The translations under genes were made by a program, and so were the position numbers. Below are positions 30,617 through 38,708 of a stretch of 41,591 nt of DNA, one piece after another. The notes beneath the pieces are model-generated. The model saw only the letters and a program-made list of their open reading frames with translations, was not told the DNA's origin and made no database searches. The stretch is from a virus. The stretch lies in IMG/VR virus record IMGVR_UViG_3300009134_000002, positions 1 through 41,591 of that record. The stretch is one strand, 5' to 3'. Numbering within the stretch: the stretch's first letter is position 1; each line of letters begins with the position of its first letter.

Positions 30617-30785
30617 TCCTAAACAATGTATTAAACATGAAGAAGCGTTGTTTGGTAATGGAAAAGAAGGGTTAATTGTTGACGTAGCAGTCATAAAAAA
30701 GTTGCTTAAAGTAGTTATTCTGCCACTAACAACAGCAATCTTTATTGGAATACTTGGAATGCTTTTTAAAATATTTAGTCAATAA
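30597..30785 (+). CDS. XhlA-like small membrane protein
   Basis: 62 residues from ATG 30597, overlapping the gene before by 20 bp. A polar N-terminal part with KHEEALFGNGKEG and a C-terminal membrane helix (VVILPLTTAIFIGILGMLF) resemble the XhlA/hemolysin-like accessory lysis proteins. The pattern is weak, so the call is tentative. Confidence 0.5.
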   Translation: MAKEEYDPKQCIKHEEALFGNGKEGLIVDVAVIKKLLKVVILPLTTAIFIGILGMLFKIFSQ

Positions 30786-30834
30786 AAATAACTTTAATTT
30801 AACGTCCCGATAAATCGGGAAAGGAGAAATAACA

Positions 30835-31281
30835 ATGGGTGACGCAACAAAAATTTACAGCGGACCGATTACTGCGCTGGGAGTCGCAGACGCGGAAACC
30901 GCAGACGCCGGATCGTTTACGGATTTGGGTCTCCTGGATGAAGAATCCGGAGCGGAAATAAACTTTAACCCATATAATGCCGGGCTCTCGGACGGTAACA
31001 AGATTGATAAAAAAGGACTGGGTGTGGGTAAGTTTGTCCTTGTACAAACAGATCCGGCAGGCACACTTTTAGCACTGGAAACCTACGAAACAACCCTGGC
31101 AAAATTAAAGGTCAGTACAGGCACTGCAGCCGAATTTTATTTTATCGATAATGTTTTTGTGCATGGTGTAAATGTAACTCGTCCGTTTAAACCGGGTGAA
31201 GTGCACAAATTTGAGTTCGAGGTAAGCAGAATAGCTGATCACGCAGACGACTTCTGTGACGGTCCTAAAGCAATAGCATAA
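30835..31281 (+). CDS. tail tube-like protein 1
   Basis: 148 residues. The start lies after an ATCGGGA hairpin and AAGGAGAAATAAC. The sequence (TKIYSGPITALGVADAE; SDGNKIDKKGLGVGKFVLVQ) is the beta-barrel pattern of a siphovirus major tail protein. Two larger paralogues follow. It would stack in hexamers to form the tail tube. Confidence 0.65.
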   Translation: MGDATKIYSGPITALGVADAETADAGSFTDLGLLDEESGAEINFNPYNAGLSDGNKIDKKGLGVGKFVLVQTDPAGTLLALETYETTLAKLKVSTGTAAEFYFIDNVFVHGVNVTRPFKPGEVHKFEFEVSRIADHADDFCDGPKAIA

Positions 31282-31310
31282 GGTCCCAATACGGGATAGA
31301 AAGGTAAATT

Positions 31311-32204
31311 ATGGGCGACCTTCTTAATATATTCAGCGGGCCGGCGCAGGTTTCGCTGTACGATTCGACCAACGGTCTTTTGTTTACCGGTTACCTGGGA
31401 GAAGATATTGAGATTGAATCGGAATCCCCGGTAACGGGCGTCAGCGACGGTAACAAAGTAAGCCTTGGCAAGATTATAAAATTTGCCTGTCCTTTAATGC
31501 AGACGGATTTAACATTTTTAGCCAGTCTAAAAACCCGCAGAACCTATAAGCAGACTATTTATGTTGTGGCCGGTGAAATGCTGGTCAAACTTTCCAATAT
31601 GTTTGTATCGGTGGCAATGAACCGCCAGTTTAAATCGGGTGAAACACACAAGTTTGCATTGACGGCACAAACCAAAGTGCCGGCAGATATGGAATCGATA
31701 ATTAATCTGCTGGGCAGTGACGGTAATTGTAATACGGAAGTCGGCACAACCGGACTGGCAACCGGCTGGGCGCAAACCAATATCGCTGAAAAAGATGTTG
31801 AAGCTTCACATTTAGGCGAACGTGGCAATCAGCAATATATTGTGCTGGATGGTGCAGATGAAGTTCTGTATTATGACTTTATTTGTCCGATTGAATTTCC
31901 TGTCAAAATCAACGTTTCTGCTTATGTTGCTGAACGTTTTACGGCAGCGGCGGATTTTCTATTTGGTATTAAAACTAAGGATTCTTTGGATGTGGTGGTG
32001 GATGAACAGGTAGCGCAGAAAACACTAATAGCCGACCAGGAGACCAGAATATCACATGAAATTTCATTTACTCCCGGACCTGATGTCAAAACCATCTCAG
32101 TTTATTTTGAGGATAATGGCGGGGCGGCGGCAGACATTGGCATTGATGATGTGCAATTAGAGTTTGGCGAGTTAACCAATTTCACCGACAATACAACAGA
32201 GTAA
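31311..32204 (+). CDS. tail tube-like protein 2 with C-terminal beta-sandwich domain
   Basis: 297 residues. Residues 1-135 (NIFSGPAQVSLYDSTNGLLF; DGNKVSLGKIIKFACPLM; RQFKSGETHKFALTA) parallel the tube-like gene upstream. The C-terminal part, SDGNCNTEVGTTGLATGWAQ and SFTPGPDVKTISVYFED, looks like a carbohydrate-binding jelly-roll of the CBM4/9 type. It may decorate the tail surface. Confidence 0.65.
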   Translation: MGDLLNIFSGPAQVSLYDSTNGLLFTGYLGEDIEIESESPVTGVSDGNKVSLGKIIKFACPLMQTDLTFLASLKTRRTYKQTIYVVAGEMLVKLSNMFVSVAMNRQFKSGETHKFALTAQTKVPADMESIINLLGSDGNCNTEVGTTGLATGWAQTNIAEKDVEASHLGERGNQQYIVLDGADEVLYYDFICPIEFPVKINVSAYVAERFTAAADFLFGIKTKDSLDVVVDEQVAQKTLIADQETRISHEISFTPGPDVKTISVYFEDNGGAAADIGIDDVQLEFGELTNFTDNTTE

Positions 32205-32216
32205 TTAAAATTAATT

Positions 32217-32266
32217 CCCCTCCGGACGCTGAGCTTGTCGAAGCGTGGAGGGGTTAGGGGTGGGTT
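32217..32266 (+). repeat. CCCCTCC/GGAGGGG repeat with inserted palindrome
   Basis: The same unit as at 17606, but with GACGCTGAGCTTGTCGAAG inserted in the hairpin loop. It ends with the 20-base string GGAGGGGTTAGGGGTGGGTT four bases before the ATG at 32271. Two repeat families are nested here. Confidence 0.75.
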
Positions 32267-32270
32267 GTAA

Positions 32271-33134
32271 ATGGCAAATGCGGCAAACATATTCAGCGGA
32301 CCGGCACAGGTTTCGCTGTACGATGCAACCAATAAAGAACTGTTTCTCGGCTATCATGAGCAGGTTAAGGTAACCGAGAATAACCTGGCACACAATTTGA
32401 TCGACAATAACAACCTGCAGTACGGCGCACTGACTAAGGTGGAAATTCCTTTATTTCAAAGCGATCCGACATTGCTGGCTGCTATCAAAGCGCGGCGCAC
32501 AACAAAACAATCGATATATATTGTTGGTATGGATCACCTGCTGCAGATAGATAATGTATATGTTAGTGTGGTTAGAAACCGTATTTATCTGGGCGGTGAG
32601 ATTCATACTTTATTACTTAAAGCCCAGACCGAGGTAGAAGCCGATGTGGGGGAATTGATTAACATGCTGGGCGAAGAGGGCGCTTGTGACACTGATACCA
32701 ATACAGACGGCGTCGCTGATGGCTGGACAGATGCAACTGGTAACACCGTACAGGTAATAGGGGGTCAACAGCAATTTAAATTTGACGGTGCCAGCCAGAC
32801 GTTCTATTATGATTTTATTTGTCCGCTAGATCAACCGGTAAAAATAACCGTCAGCTCCACAGTAGAAAACCGTGAAGCAGTAATCAGGTCTTTTGAGTTT
32901 GGGTTTAAAACAAAGAACAATGCCGGAACAGTAGTAGACACTAAGACACACCAGGTAATAATTGGAGAGAGCGATACAGTCCGCGAATCATATACGGTGA
33001 GTTTTACGCCCGGAGCAGCCGTTGCTAAAATTTCGGTTTATTTTGAAGATTATAACAGCACCGTTGCACAATTAAGCATCGAGGATGTACAACTTCAATT
33101 TGGGCCATTAACTGATTACACGGAGAATATTTGA
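32271..33134 (+). CDS. tail tube-like protein 3 with C-terminal beta-sandwich domain
   Basis: 287 residues. N-terminal NIFSGPAQVSLYDATNKELF nearly repeats that of the preceding gene, and the C-terminal part includes DTDTNTDGVADGWTDATGN and SFTPGAAVAKISVYFEDYN. The two are clear paralogues. The gene ends in an ATG overlap with the next gene. Confidence 0.65.
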   Translation: MANAANIFSGPAQVSLYDATNKELFLGYHEQVKVTENNLAHNLIDNNNLQYGALTKVEIPLFQSDPTLLAAIKARRTTKQSIYIVGMDHLLQIDNVYVSVVRNRIYLGGEIHTLLLKAQTEVEADVGELINMLGEEGACDTDTNTDGVADGWTDATGNTVQVIGGQQQFKFDGASQTFYYDFICPLDQPVKITVSSTVENREAVIRSFEFGFKTKNNAGTVVDTKTHQVIIGESDTVRESYTVSFTPGAAVAKISVYFEDYNSTVAQLSIEDVQLQFGPLTDYTENI

Positions 33135-33532
33135 TGGAAGAACTTAAATATGAAATAATTATCCAGGATAAGAATTTACTTATTCAGGAATTAACCATAG
33201 GGCAGGGCGGCGATTTTATGGGGTTTGTATTGTCCGCTTTTAAAGATTTAGATCTGATTAACCTGGAAGATCCAATCGAACTTATAAAAAAAGCGGTAAA
33301 GATTGCCACAGAAAACTTTGCCGATTTTGCCCATGCTATTTTTAAAGGGCAGGATACTAAAAACATCGACTGGCAAAAGGTTAAAATGGCGGAAGGCATA
33401 AAGATTATTAATTTTTTTTTCAGGTGCAACAAAGAGAGCGTCAAAGGATTGCAGGAATTGTGGCAGAGTTCAGCCTCAAAGGAAATGCTGGAAGAGGTAA
33501 CAAAATCCAAAGAAAATATGGAACAGAAATAA
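33134..33532 (+). CDS. tail assembly chaperone G
   Basis: 132 residues from ATG 33134. Position between tail tube and tape measure, small acidic helical make-up, and an overlapping -1 ORF fit the G part of the G/GT tail chaperone pair. It would hold the tape measure protein soluble during tail assembly. The T9 run at codon 93-96 is the likely slip site. Confidence 0.7.
   Translation: MEELKYEIIIQDKNLLIQELTIGQGGDFMGFVLSAFKDLDLINLEDPIELIKKAVKIATENFADFAHAIFKGQDTKNIDWQKVKMAEGIKIINFFFRCNKESVKGLQELWQSSASKEMLEEVTKSKENMEQK
33412..33421 (+). other. slippery T9 run, probable -1 frameshift site
   Basis: Codons AAT TTT TTT TTC (33410-33421) give T TTT TTC as a -1 slip heptamer. Slipping here joins the G frame to the open -1 frame that ends at 33669, giving a fused product of about 178 residues. 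The T9 run could also let RNA polymerase slip. Confidence 0.7.
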
Positions 33533-33669
33533 GTCTGTTTAATTTAGCGGGCGGTAATTTACAGCAGGTTGATTATATAAAAAAGAATTTTACGTATTGT
33601 GAATTTTATAAATGGATCGGCATTAATAATTACCTAATAAAAAAGGCGGAAGAAAAAGCGGGCAAATAA
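33421..33669 (+). CDS. T part of tail assembly chaperone (frameshift product)
   Basis: About 82 codons in the -1 frame, read as an extension of G. The late part (LFNLAGGNLQQVDYIKKNFT; YCEFYKWIGINNYLIKKAEE) has the look of a gpT domain that binds the tape measure. Upstream of the slip site, the frame has no ribosome site and no good start codon, so expression by frameshift is the simplest reading. Confidence 0.65.
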   Translation, partial: QVQQRERQRIAGIVAEFSLKGNAGRGNKIQRKYGTEISLFNLAGGNLQQVDYIKKNFTYCEFYKWIGINNYLIKKAEEKAGK

Positions 33670-33670
33670 T

Positions 33671-33733
33671 GGACGCTGAGCTTGCCGAAGCGTCAGGTCA
33701 GGACATTTCGACAAGCTTAATGCCCGATGGAGT
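33671..33733 (+). repeat. dispersed palindrome upstream of tape measure gene
   Basis: GGACGCTGAGCTTGCCGAAG and ACATTTCGACAAGCTTAATG lie between chaperone and tape measure genes, ending six bases before the start. Confidence 0.7.
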
Positions 33734-33738
33734 TGTAA

Positions 33739-35637
33739 ATGGCAAGTCTAAATGACATAGCAATAAAAATTCTCGTTGACGGCAAACAACTTGACGGGGT
33801 GATAAAAGGATCCACAAAGGATTTAAGAAAGCTCGAGGATACCGGAGATAAAACCGGTAAAGGTGTTAAAAAATCTTTTATGGATATGAGGATGGGAATT
33901 CTGGCAGCTGCCGGCGCCATTGCCGGAATTGTCATAGGATTAAATAAAGCCATAGATGCCGCCAGTAATCTGCAGGAAGCAAACAGTAAGTTTAGTGTTG
34001 TTTTTAAAGGTGTAGAAAAAAAAGCACAGGATATGCGTGACGAGTTGGTTGCTGCTTATGCCATGTCAACGCGTGAGGCTTCCCAGTTCCTGTCTTCTGT
34101 ACAGGATCTGTTAGTACCTATGGGTATGAATAAAAATGCTGCTGCAGACATGTCCGGAGAAGTGGTGAAGTTAGCTGCTGATTTAGGTTCCTTTAATAAT
34201 CTGCCCACCGAACAGGTAATGCTGGATATGCAATCAGCTTTGGTGGGTAACTTCGAAACCATGAAAAAATATGGTGTGATTCTGAATGAAACAGTCATTA
34301 AAAACGAAGCAATGAACCAGGGGTTGTGGGATGGCAAGGGTATGTTAGACGCCAACACCAAAGCACAGATAGCATTTGAATTAATTACAAAGAGTTCGAC
34401 GGCTGCCGTGGGTGACATGGCACGAACAAATATGGATTATGCAAATGTAAAAAAACAAGTTACGGCGGCGGTGGAAAATGCTGCGGCTAAAATCGGCAAT
34501 TTATTAATTCCGGCGGCCGGTAAATTATTACAACTATTTAAATCCACCGTTGAATTTCTAACCAGCGATGCGGCAGTTAATATATTAAAAGGTATGGCAT
34601 TTACCGGGTTGGTGGCTGTGCTTATAAAATTGCCGGTATTACTGGCAGCCGTAAAAACAGCATTAATGACCCAGGTAATTCCGGCCCTGGTAGCATTGAA
34701 AGTTAAAATAATGGCGCTGTACGCGGCTATGGGACCGGCAGGCTGGATTATTCTTGGTGTTACGGCAATTATCGCAGCATATATTGCCTGGCAGATTGAG
34801 ATTAATAAAACAGAGCGTGCTTTAGATAACCTGCAAAGAAAACACAGTGATAAATATAACCAAATGCGGCAAAACCTGGTTGATTATGCTGCAAAACAGC
34901 AGGAATTAAGGGAACAGAGAATACGACAAGAAGAAGAGGATGCTGTAAAAGCAGCCGAAGAGCGTGAGTTTAAAGCAATATTAGATGCGGCAGAAACCCA
35001 GGCTCTAACCACCAAAATACAGGCAAGTATTGACCTGGGACATAATAAAGAACAACAGCTCATTAAAAGTGAAAAAAACATCACAAAAGAAACGGAAGAG
35101 CAATATAAAAGACGGAAACAATATGAAAATCAATATGCACTGGGTTCTGTCAGTAATGCCCTCGGCGCTCTGGCGGCAATAGCCGGGCTTAATAAAAAAC
35201 ATGCCGGAATTGCAAAGGGCATAATGAAAGTCAGGGCAACGGTTGATGCTTATGCAGGAGCTAATAGGGCGCTGGCAACCGGTATTCCGCCCTGGAGTTG
35301 GGCAACGGCTATTTTCACCCTTTTAAGGGGTCTGGCGAATGTGGCTATGATCAGCGCCCAGAAGTTTGCCAGGGGTGGTTTAGTTACCTCTCCGACCCTG
35401 GGCTTGGTTGGTGAAGCCGGGGCAGAGGTAATAGCACCTAAACAAACCTATATAGACGTGCATAATAAAATGATCCAGTCCGGGCAGATTGGCGGCAATA
35501 ATCTGGAATTGGTGAGCGCTATGAATGGAATGCGGGAAGATTTATCCGCGTTAGAATTAAGGGTTGAAGTTACCTCAGATGAATTGGCAATAATTTTGGA
35601 AAAAGGAAACGCCAATATAGCACTAAGGACATATTAA
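33739..35637 (+). CDS. tail tape measure protein
   Basis: 632 residues. A helical N-terminal region (SLNDIAIKILVDGKQLDGVI) leads to a central domain with the TP901-like tape measure motif (STREASQFLSSVQDLLVPMG, LVGNFETMKKYGV). A long hydrophobic stretch lies around 280-355 (AVLIKLPVLLAAVKTALMTQ; GWIILGVTAIIAAYIAW), then helices rich in Glu/Gln/Lys. The end GLVTSPTLGLVGEAGAEVIAP is typical of tape measures. At roughly 0.15 nm per residue, a tail near 95 nm would result (inference). Confidence 0.85.
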   Translation: MASLNDIAIKILVDGKQLDGVIKGSTKDLRKLEDTGDKTGKGVKKSFMDMRMGILAAAGAIAGIVIGLNKAIDAASNLQEANSKFSVVFKGVEKKAQDMRDELVAAYAMSTREASQFLSSVQDLLVPMGMNKNAAADMSGEVVKLAADLGSFNNLPTEQVMLDMQSALVGNFETMKKYGVILNETVIKNEAMNQGLWDGKGMLDANTKAQIAFELITKSSTAAVGDMARTNMDYANVKKQVTAAVENAAAKIGNLLIPAAGKLLQLFKSTVEFLTSDAAVNILKGMAFTGLVAVLIKLPVLLAAVKTALMTQVIPALVALKVKIMALYAAMGPAGWIILGVTAIIAAYIAWQIEINKTERALDNLQRKHSDKYNQMRQNLVDYAAKQQELREQRIRQEEEDAVKAAEEREFKAILDAAETQALTTKIQASIDLGHNKEQQLIKSEKNITKETEEQYKRRKQYENQYALGSVSNALGALAAIAGLNKKHAGIAKGIMKVRATVDAYAGANRALATGIPPWSWATAIFTLLRGLANVAMISAQKFARGGLVTSPTLGLVGEAGAEVIAPKQTYIDVHNKMIQSGQIGGNNLELVSAMNGMREDLSALELRVEVTSDELAIILEKGNANIALRTY

Positions 35638-35644
35638 AATATGC

Positions 35645-35758
35645 GGACACTGAGCCTAAAAGGGATATTGAGCCTGTCGAAATATCCACACCAGACACTT
35701 CGACGGCTTCGACAAGACTTCGGCGTGAGCTCAGTCGAACGCTCAGCTCCCATAAGGG
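35645..35758 (+). repeat. cluster of dispersed palindromes
   Basis: At least three imperfect copies of the CTGAG...GTCGAA type (GGACACTGAGCC, ATTGAGCCTGTCGAAATA, CTTCGACAAGACTTCGG, GTGAGCTCAGTCGAACGC) fill the 120-bp gap before the tail hub gene. No gene is seen. Confidence 0.75.
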
Positions 35759-35764
35759 AATTTC

Positions 35765-37249
35765 ATGGCTGATCAGAATTTTTGGTTTCCTTCACAGACC
35801 GGCAGTATTTATACACCAGCCGGTGATATGCGTATTAAAATATTTTATGACGACGGTACGGCAGCAGACAATACGGATGTTGGCGCCGATATATCAAAAC
35901 TATCGCCGTTAGATATACCGTTTGAGGTATCGCCTTCCAGCCAGTCTTACCGTTTCCCATCGCTGCAAATTACTTTTAATAATCCTGTTTATGATTCCAC
36001 AAATAATGTCTGGGAACAGTATCCCATTTTAAACAGCACCTACAAATCTCAAACATTCATAAAAATATATTTAGACGGCAGTGAAAAATGGCATGGTATT
36101 CTCAATTTTAGTCAAATCAAAAAAAAGGCTTATTATTTAGATGGCAGTGATCTGAAATACAGGCAGATTAGCCTTAAATGTTATGATGCTATTGCCTATT
36201 TCTGGATGAATGATTATACGCTGGCAGATGCTAATTATGCCAATGGAATTTCAATTAAAACCATGATGGATAATATTCTGTTGTATATTGGAATCGCTAC
36301 CGGCAATGTGGATTTTGACTCCACTTTTGGTATCAGTGAGGAATGCAGTAACAGTTATGATGCTACCACTTTACTGTTTTATGATCTGGACGATACAGTA
36401 CAATGCCGCACTTTTTTAAAAAATTTTATGACTGCCTTTGGTGTATTTATTTATAATTATGGCGGTACATTTTATATAAATTTCCGTACAGGTGGATCCA
36501 CAAAAAGCATTACATCAGCATTTATAAAATCATTAGAGAAGATTGAAAACGGTAATCCGATTGAATATGTGAAATTTAAAACAGACATTAATTGGAACGA
36601 TGTTATTCTTCATGTTGATGTTAGTCTTTATACTGACTATGAACATTTATTGGAGTATGGCGATGCTACGGCAGAATCGAATCAACAGGTAATTATTGAT
36701 GCAACAGGAATCCTGGATAAAATATATATTGATTATGGAGTTGCTGCCCAATATCCAACAATGAACACCCGCCTTCCAACCGATTCTTCAGAAACATACT
36801 TAGAGGATGCTGGGTTAACATCACCACCTAACGATTTTTATGAAGAAAATGTTGAAAGTGGTATGGCTCTACGATTTAGAACAGAAGGTGATGAAAAATG
36901 GTCTGTTATTCAAAATGTGATTTCTGAAATCAGAGTAAATTTTATTGATATAGACGCAATTCCCGGTACCAGTGCTACCGAATGGTACTGGGTGGTAAGA
37001 AACCCAGGTGAATCTGGAAGAGAAGATTACATATACAAGGTACAAAAATTAATAGAGCTTGTTGGTCCTGTTTATAATTCTTTTTTTCTTACCAGTCCGG
37101 ACATTCATAAAATCACATTACGCAATATTTCGGAGTTTGATAATTTCACACAAAGATTTGTATTGTTCTCTAATAATCACCGCGCAAAAGATATAAAGAT
37201 TTATTTTAATAAAGATGAATTGACAATGGAGTTGGTGCAGGTTGCCTAA
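35765..37249 (+). CDS. tail hub / distal tail-type protein
   Basis: 494 residues. A beta-rich protein right after the tape measure gene, the usual place of distal tail or hub proteins. The N-terminus is Tyr/Phe/Pro-rich with strands (FPSLQITFNNPVYDSTNNVW; FIKIYLDGSEKWHGILNFS). I see no peptidase motif. It would close the tail tip and hold receptor-binding proteins. The call rests on context. Confidence 0.65.
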   Translation: MADQNFWFPSQTGSIYTPAGDMRIKIFYDDGTAADNTDVGADISKLSPLDIPFEVSPSSQSYRFPSLQITFNNPVYDSTNNVWEQYPILNSTYKSQTFIKIYLDGSEKWHGILNFSQIKKKAYYLDGSDLKYRQISLKCYDAIAYFWMNDYTLADANYANGISIKTMMDNILLYIGIATGNVDFDSTFGISEECSNSYDATTLLFYDLDDTVQCRTFLKNFMTAFGVFIYNYGGTFYINFRTGGSTKSITSAFIKSLEKIENGNPIEYVKFKTDINWNDVILHVDVSLYTDYEHLLEYGDATAESNQQVIIDATGILDKIYIDYGVAAQYPTMNTRLPTDSSETYLEDAGLTSPPNDFYEENVESGMALRFRTEGDEKWSVIQNVISEIRVNFIDIDAIPGTSATEWYWVVRNPGESGREDYIYKVQKLIELVGPVYNSFFLTSPDIHKITLRNISEFDNFTQRFVLFSNNHRAKDIKIYFNKDELTMELVQVA

Positions 37250-37263
37250 GCGGGCACCGGAGA

Positions 37264-37330
37264 AGGGCAGACCGAATCCCCCCGTAGAAAAGGGGGAGGA
37301 CCCTGAGCGTAGTCGAAGGGTTGGGGGGAT
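37264..37330 (+). repeat. dispersed repeat after tail hub gene
   Basis: CCCCCCGTAGAAAAGGGGGAGG, with ACCCTGAGCGTAGTCGAAGG nested inside, then TTGGGGGGATG. It is the same nested arrangement as at 32217. Confidence 0.65.
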
Positions 37331-37370
37331 GTTAAAAACGGATTTCTCATAGATGTCCTATTAAATGACA

Positions 37371-37421
37371 AAGGCTACAAAAAAAACTTTGCAGCCTTGC
37401 GCTTAAGGTCGAAACCTTAAG
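37371..37421. terminator. paired hairpins between convergent operons
   Basis: AAGGCTACAAA pairs with TTTGCAGCCTT (37371-37398), and CTTAAGGT with ACCTTAAG around a CGAA tetraloop (37402-37421). They lie between the end of the tail operon and the leftward lipoprotein gene. Neither has a clean T run on the plus strand, so terminator function is probable but not certain. Confidence 0.45.
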
Positions 37422-37475
37422 GTGTGTAATATGCTTGTGACATGCTAAATTGGGTGTCTTGTTTTGATGGATCTC

Positions 37476-37904
37476 TCATTTTAAATTATTTACATATATC
37501 TTAAGTGTTTTACTTTCCGCATCTGAATCTGTTGCATTTGCTTTTGTTTTTGAACTTAAAGGATATGGTGTATATGCAGATGCAATATCGCTCACCGATT
37601 GTATCATTCCTGGATTATTTTTATCCCCGGAAATTAACCAGATTCCATAATCAAACTTCACATTTTTTAAACCATTTATTTTGGCAATTACATAATACGC
37701 ATTTTTGTGTTCAGTTGATTTTATGCAATAAACATTCGATGCAAAATAATTATTATCTGTAAATCCCTCATTTATGTATAATATTTGTTTTTCGGATGCA
37801 CTTTCTATTTTTGATAAAAGATCTATATCTTGATTTGCACCACAGGTAAAAAATATTATACAAATAAAAATAGAGATTATTATTCTTTTAATTGTTGCCT
37901 CCAA
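37476..37904 (-). CDS. leftward lipoprotein
   Basis: Up to 142 residues from TTG 37904. However, GGAGG five bases before an ATT codon (37892) suggests initiation there, giving KRIIISIFICIIFFTCGANQ, a perfect lipoprotein signal with lipobox FFTC. The mature part has about 115 residues with no known family. Adjacent to repressor and restriction-like genes, it may be a lysogenic conversion gene, for instance for exclusion of other phages (speculation). Confidence 0.6.
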   Translation of the reverse strand: MEATIKRIIISIFICIIFFTCGANQDIDLLSKIESASEKQILYINEGFTDNNYFASNVYCIKSTEHKNAYYVIAKINGLKNVKFDYGIWLISGDKNNPGMIQSVSDIASAYTPYPLSSKTKANATDSDAESKTLKIYVNNLK

Positions 37905-38639
37905 TTACTTACTAGTTCTTTTTAACTGACGTTGGATTTGTTTCATTTTTTCAGGATCCATTGCATCCCGTTTGATTACATCGTTTTTTAGGGTGGTTTC
38001 TATGTCTTCGGGTAATATTTTTACGTTTTTGTTCATCTTTTTTATTTCTCTACAAAGCGATTTAATAAATGTTTCTGATAACAAAAGGGTGGCTACGGTA
38101 AATTTATTTGTGGCTTGCAATGTGTCATGATATACACTAAGTGCTGTTTTTGTGATTCCTTCTTTGCTTAACAAATATAGATGTTCAATTATTTTTTTGT
38201 CTCGATGGTTTGCTTCTAACATATCTATTTCAAAAATTTCTTCAGTAGTTATGGGTTTCTCGAATGATACATGATGTGCTTTCCACACAACACCATTTGT
38301 TAAAACAATCCACTCCACACCATCGGTCGTGGCATAACCGAGTGCCTGGCGTAAATGTTGATCTTTTAATTTAATTCCAATTGCTTTTGCTTCGATAACA
38401 TAAAATGGTTTATCATCAATTTTTACTGCAAGATCACAAAATCCACCCTTTATTTCATATTCAGCTGTTACTTCACAATGCTTATCAAAACCGAATATAT
38501 CTTGTAGAATATCAGATATTATAATTACGGTATCAGATTCATTAATGTCACGATCTACTGCATTTGCTAATATTTTCTGATATTTTTTAAGACCTTGTGA
38601 TATACGATCATATATTGTTTTGGGCACAACATTAGACAT
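37905..38639 (-). CDS. HsdR_N-like PD-(D/E)XK nuclease-domain protein
   Basis: 244 residues; GGAGG is seven to eight bases before the start. Residues 69-85 include CDLAVKIDD and FYVIEAKA, giving Asp69 and Glu83-X-Lys85 of the type I restriction HSDR_N domain. RQALGYATTDGVEWIVLTNG follows as expected. No helicase domain and no HsdM/HsdS partner are near. Free HSDR_N proteins are common near phage repressor genes. A defence or maintenance role is possible. The stop codon adjoins the lipoprotein start. Confidence 0.7.
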   Translation of the reverse strand: MSNVVPKTIYDRISQGLKKYQKILANAVDRDINESDTVIIISDILQDIFGFDKHCEVTAEYEIKGGFCDLAVKIDDKPFYVIEAKAIGIKLKDQHLRQALGYATTDGVEWIVLTNGVVWKAHHVSFEKPITTEEIFEIDMLEANHRDKKIIEHLYLLSKEGITKTALSVYHDTLQATNKFTVATLLLSETFIKSLCREIKKMNKNVKILPEDIETTLKNDVIKRDAMDPEKMKQIQRQLKRTSK

Positions 38640-38679
38640 TATACCTCCGGTGCTGGTTTTTAATAATTTATATGTTTAA

Positions 38680-38708
38680 CCGTATAATTTATACGGATAA
38701 CCGTATTT
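38680..38708. promoter_or_regulatory. operator-like palindrome upstream of HsdR_N-like gene
   Basis: CCGTATAATTTATACGG (38680-38696) is a 7-bp arm palindrome with a 3-bp centre. A third half site, AACCGTAT, follows at 38699-38706. It lies in the 67-bp gap upstream of the leftward gene, just where a repressor could control it. Confidence 0.5.
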
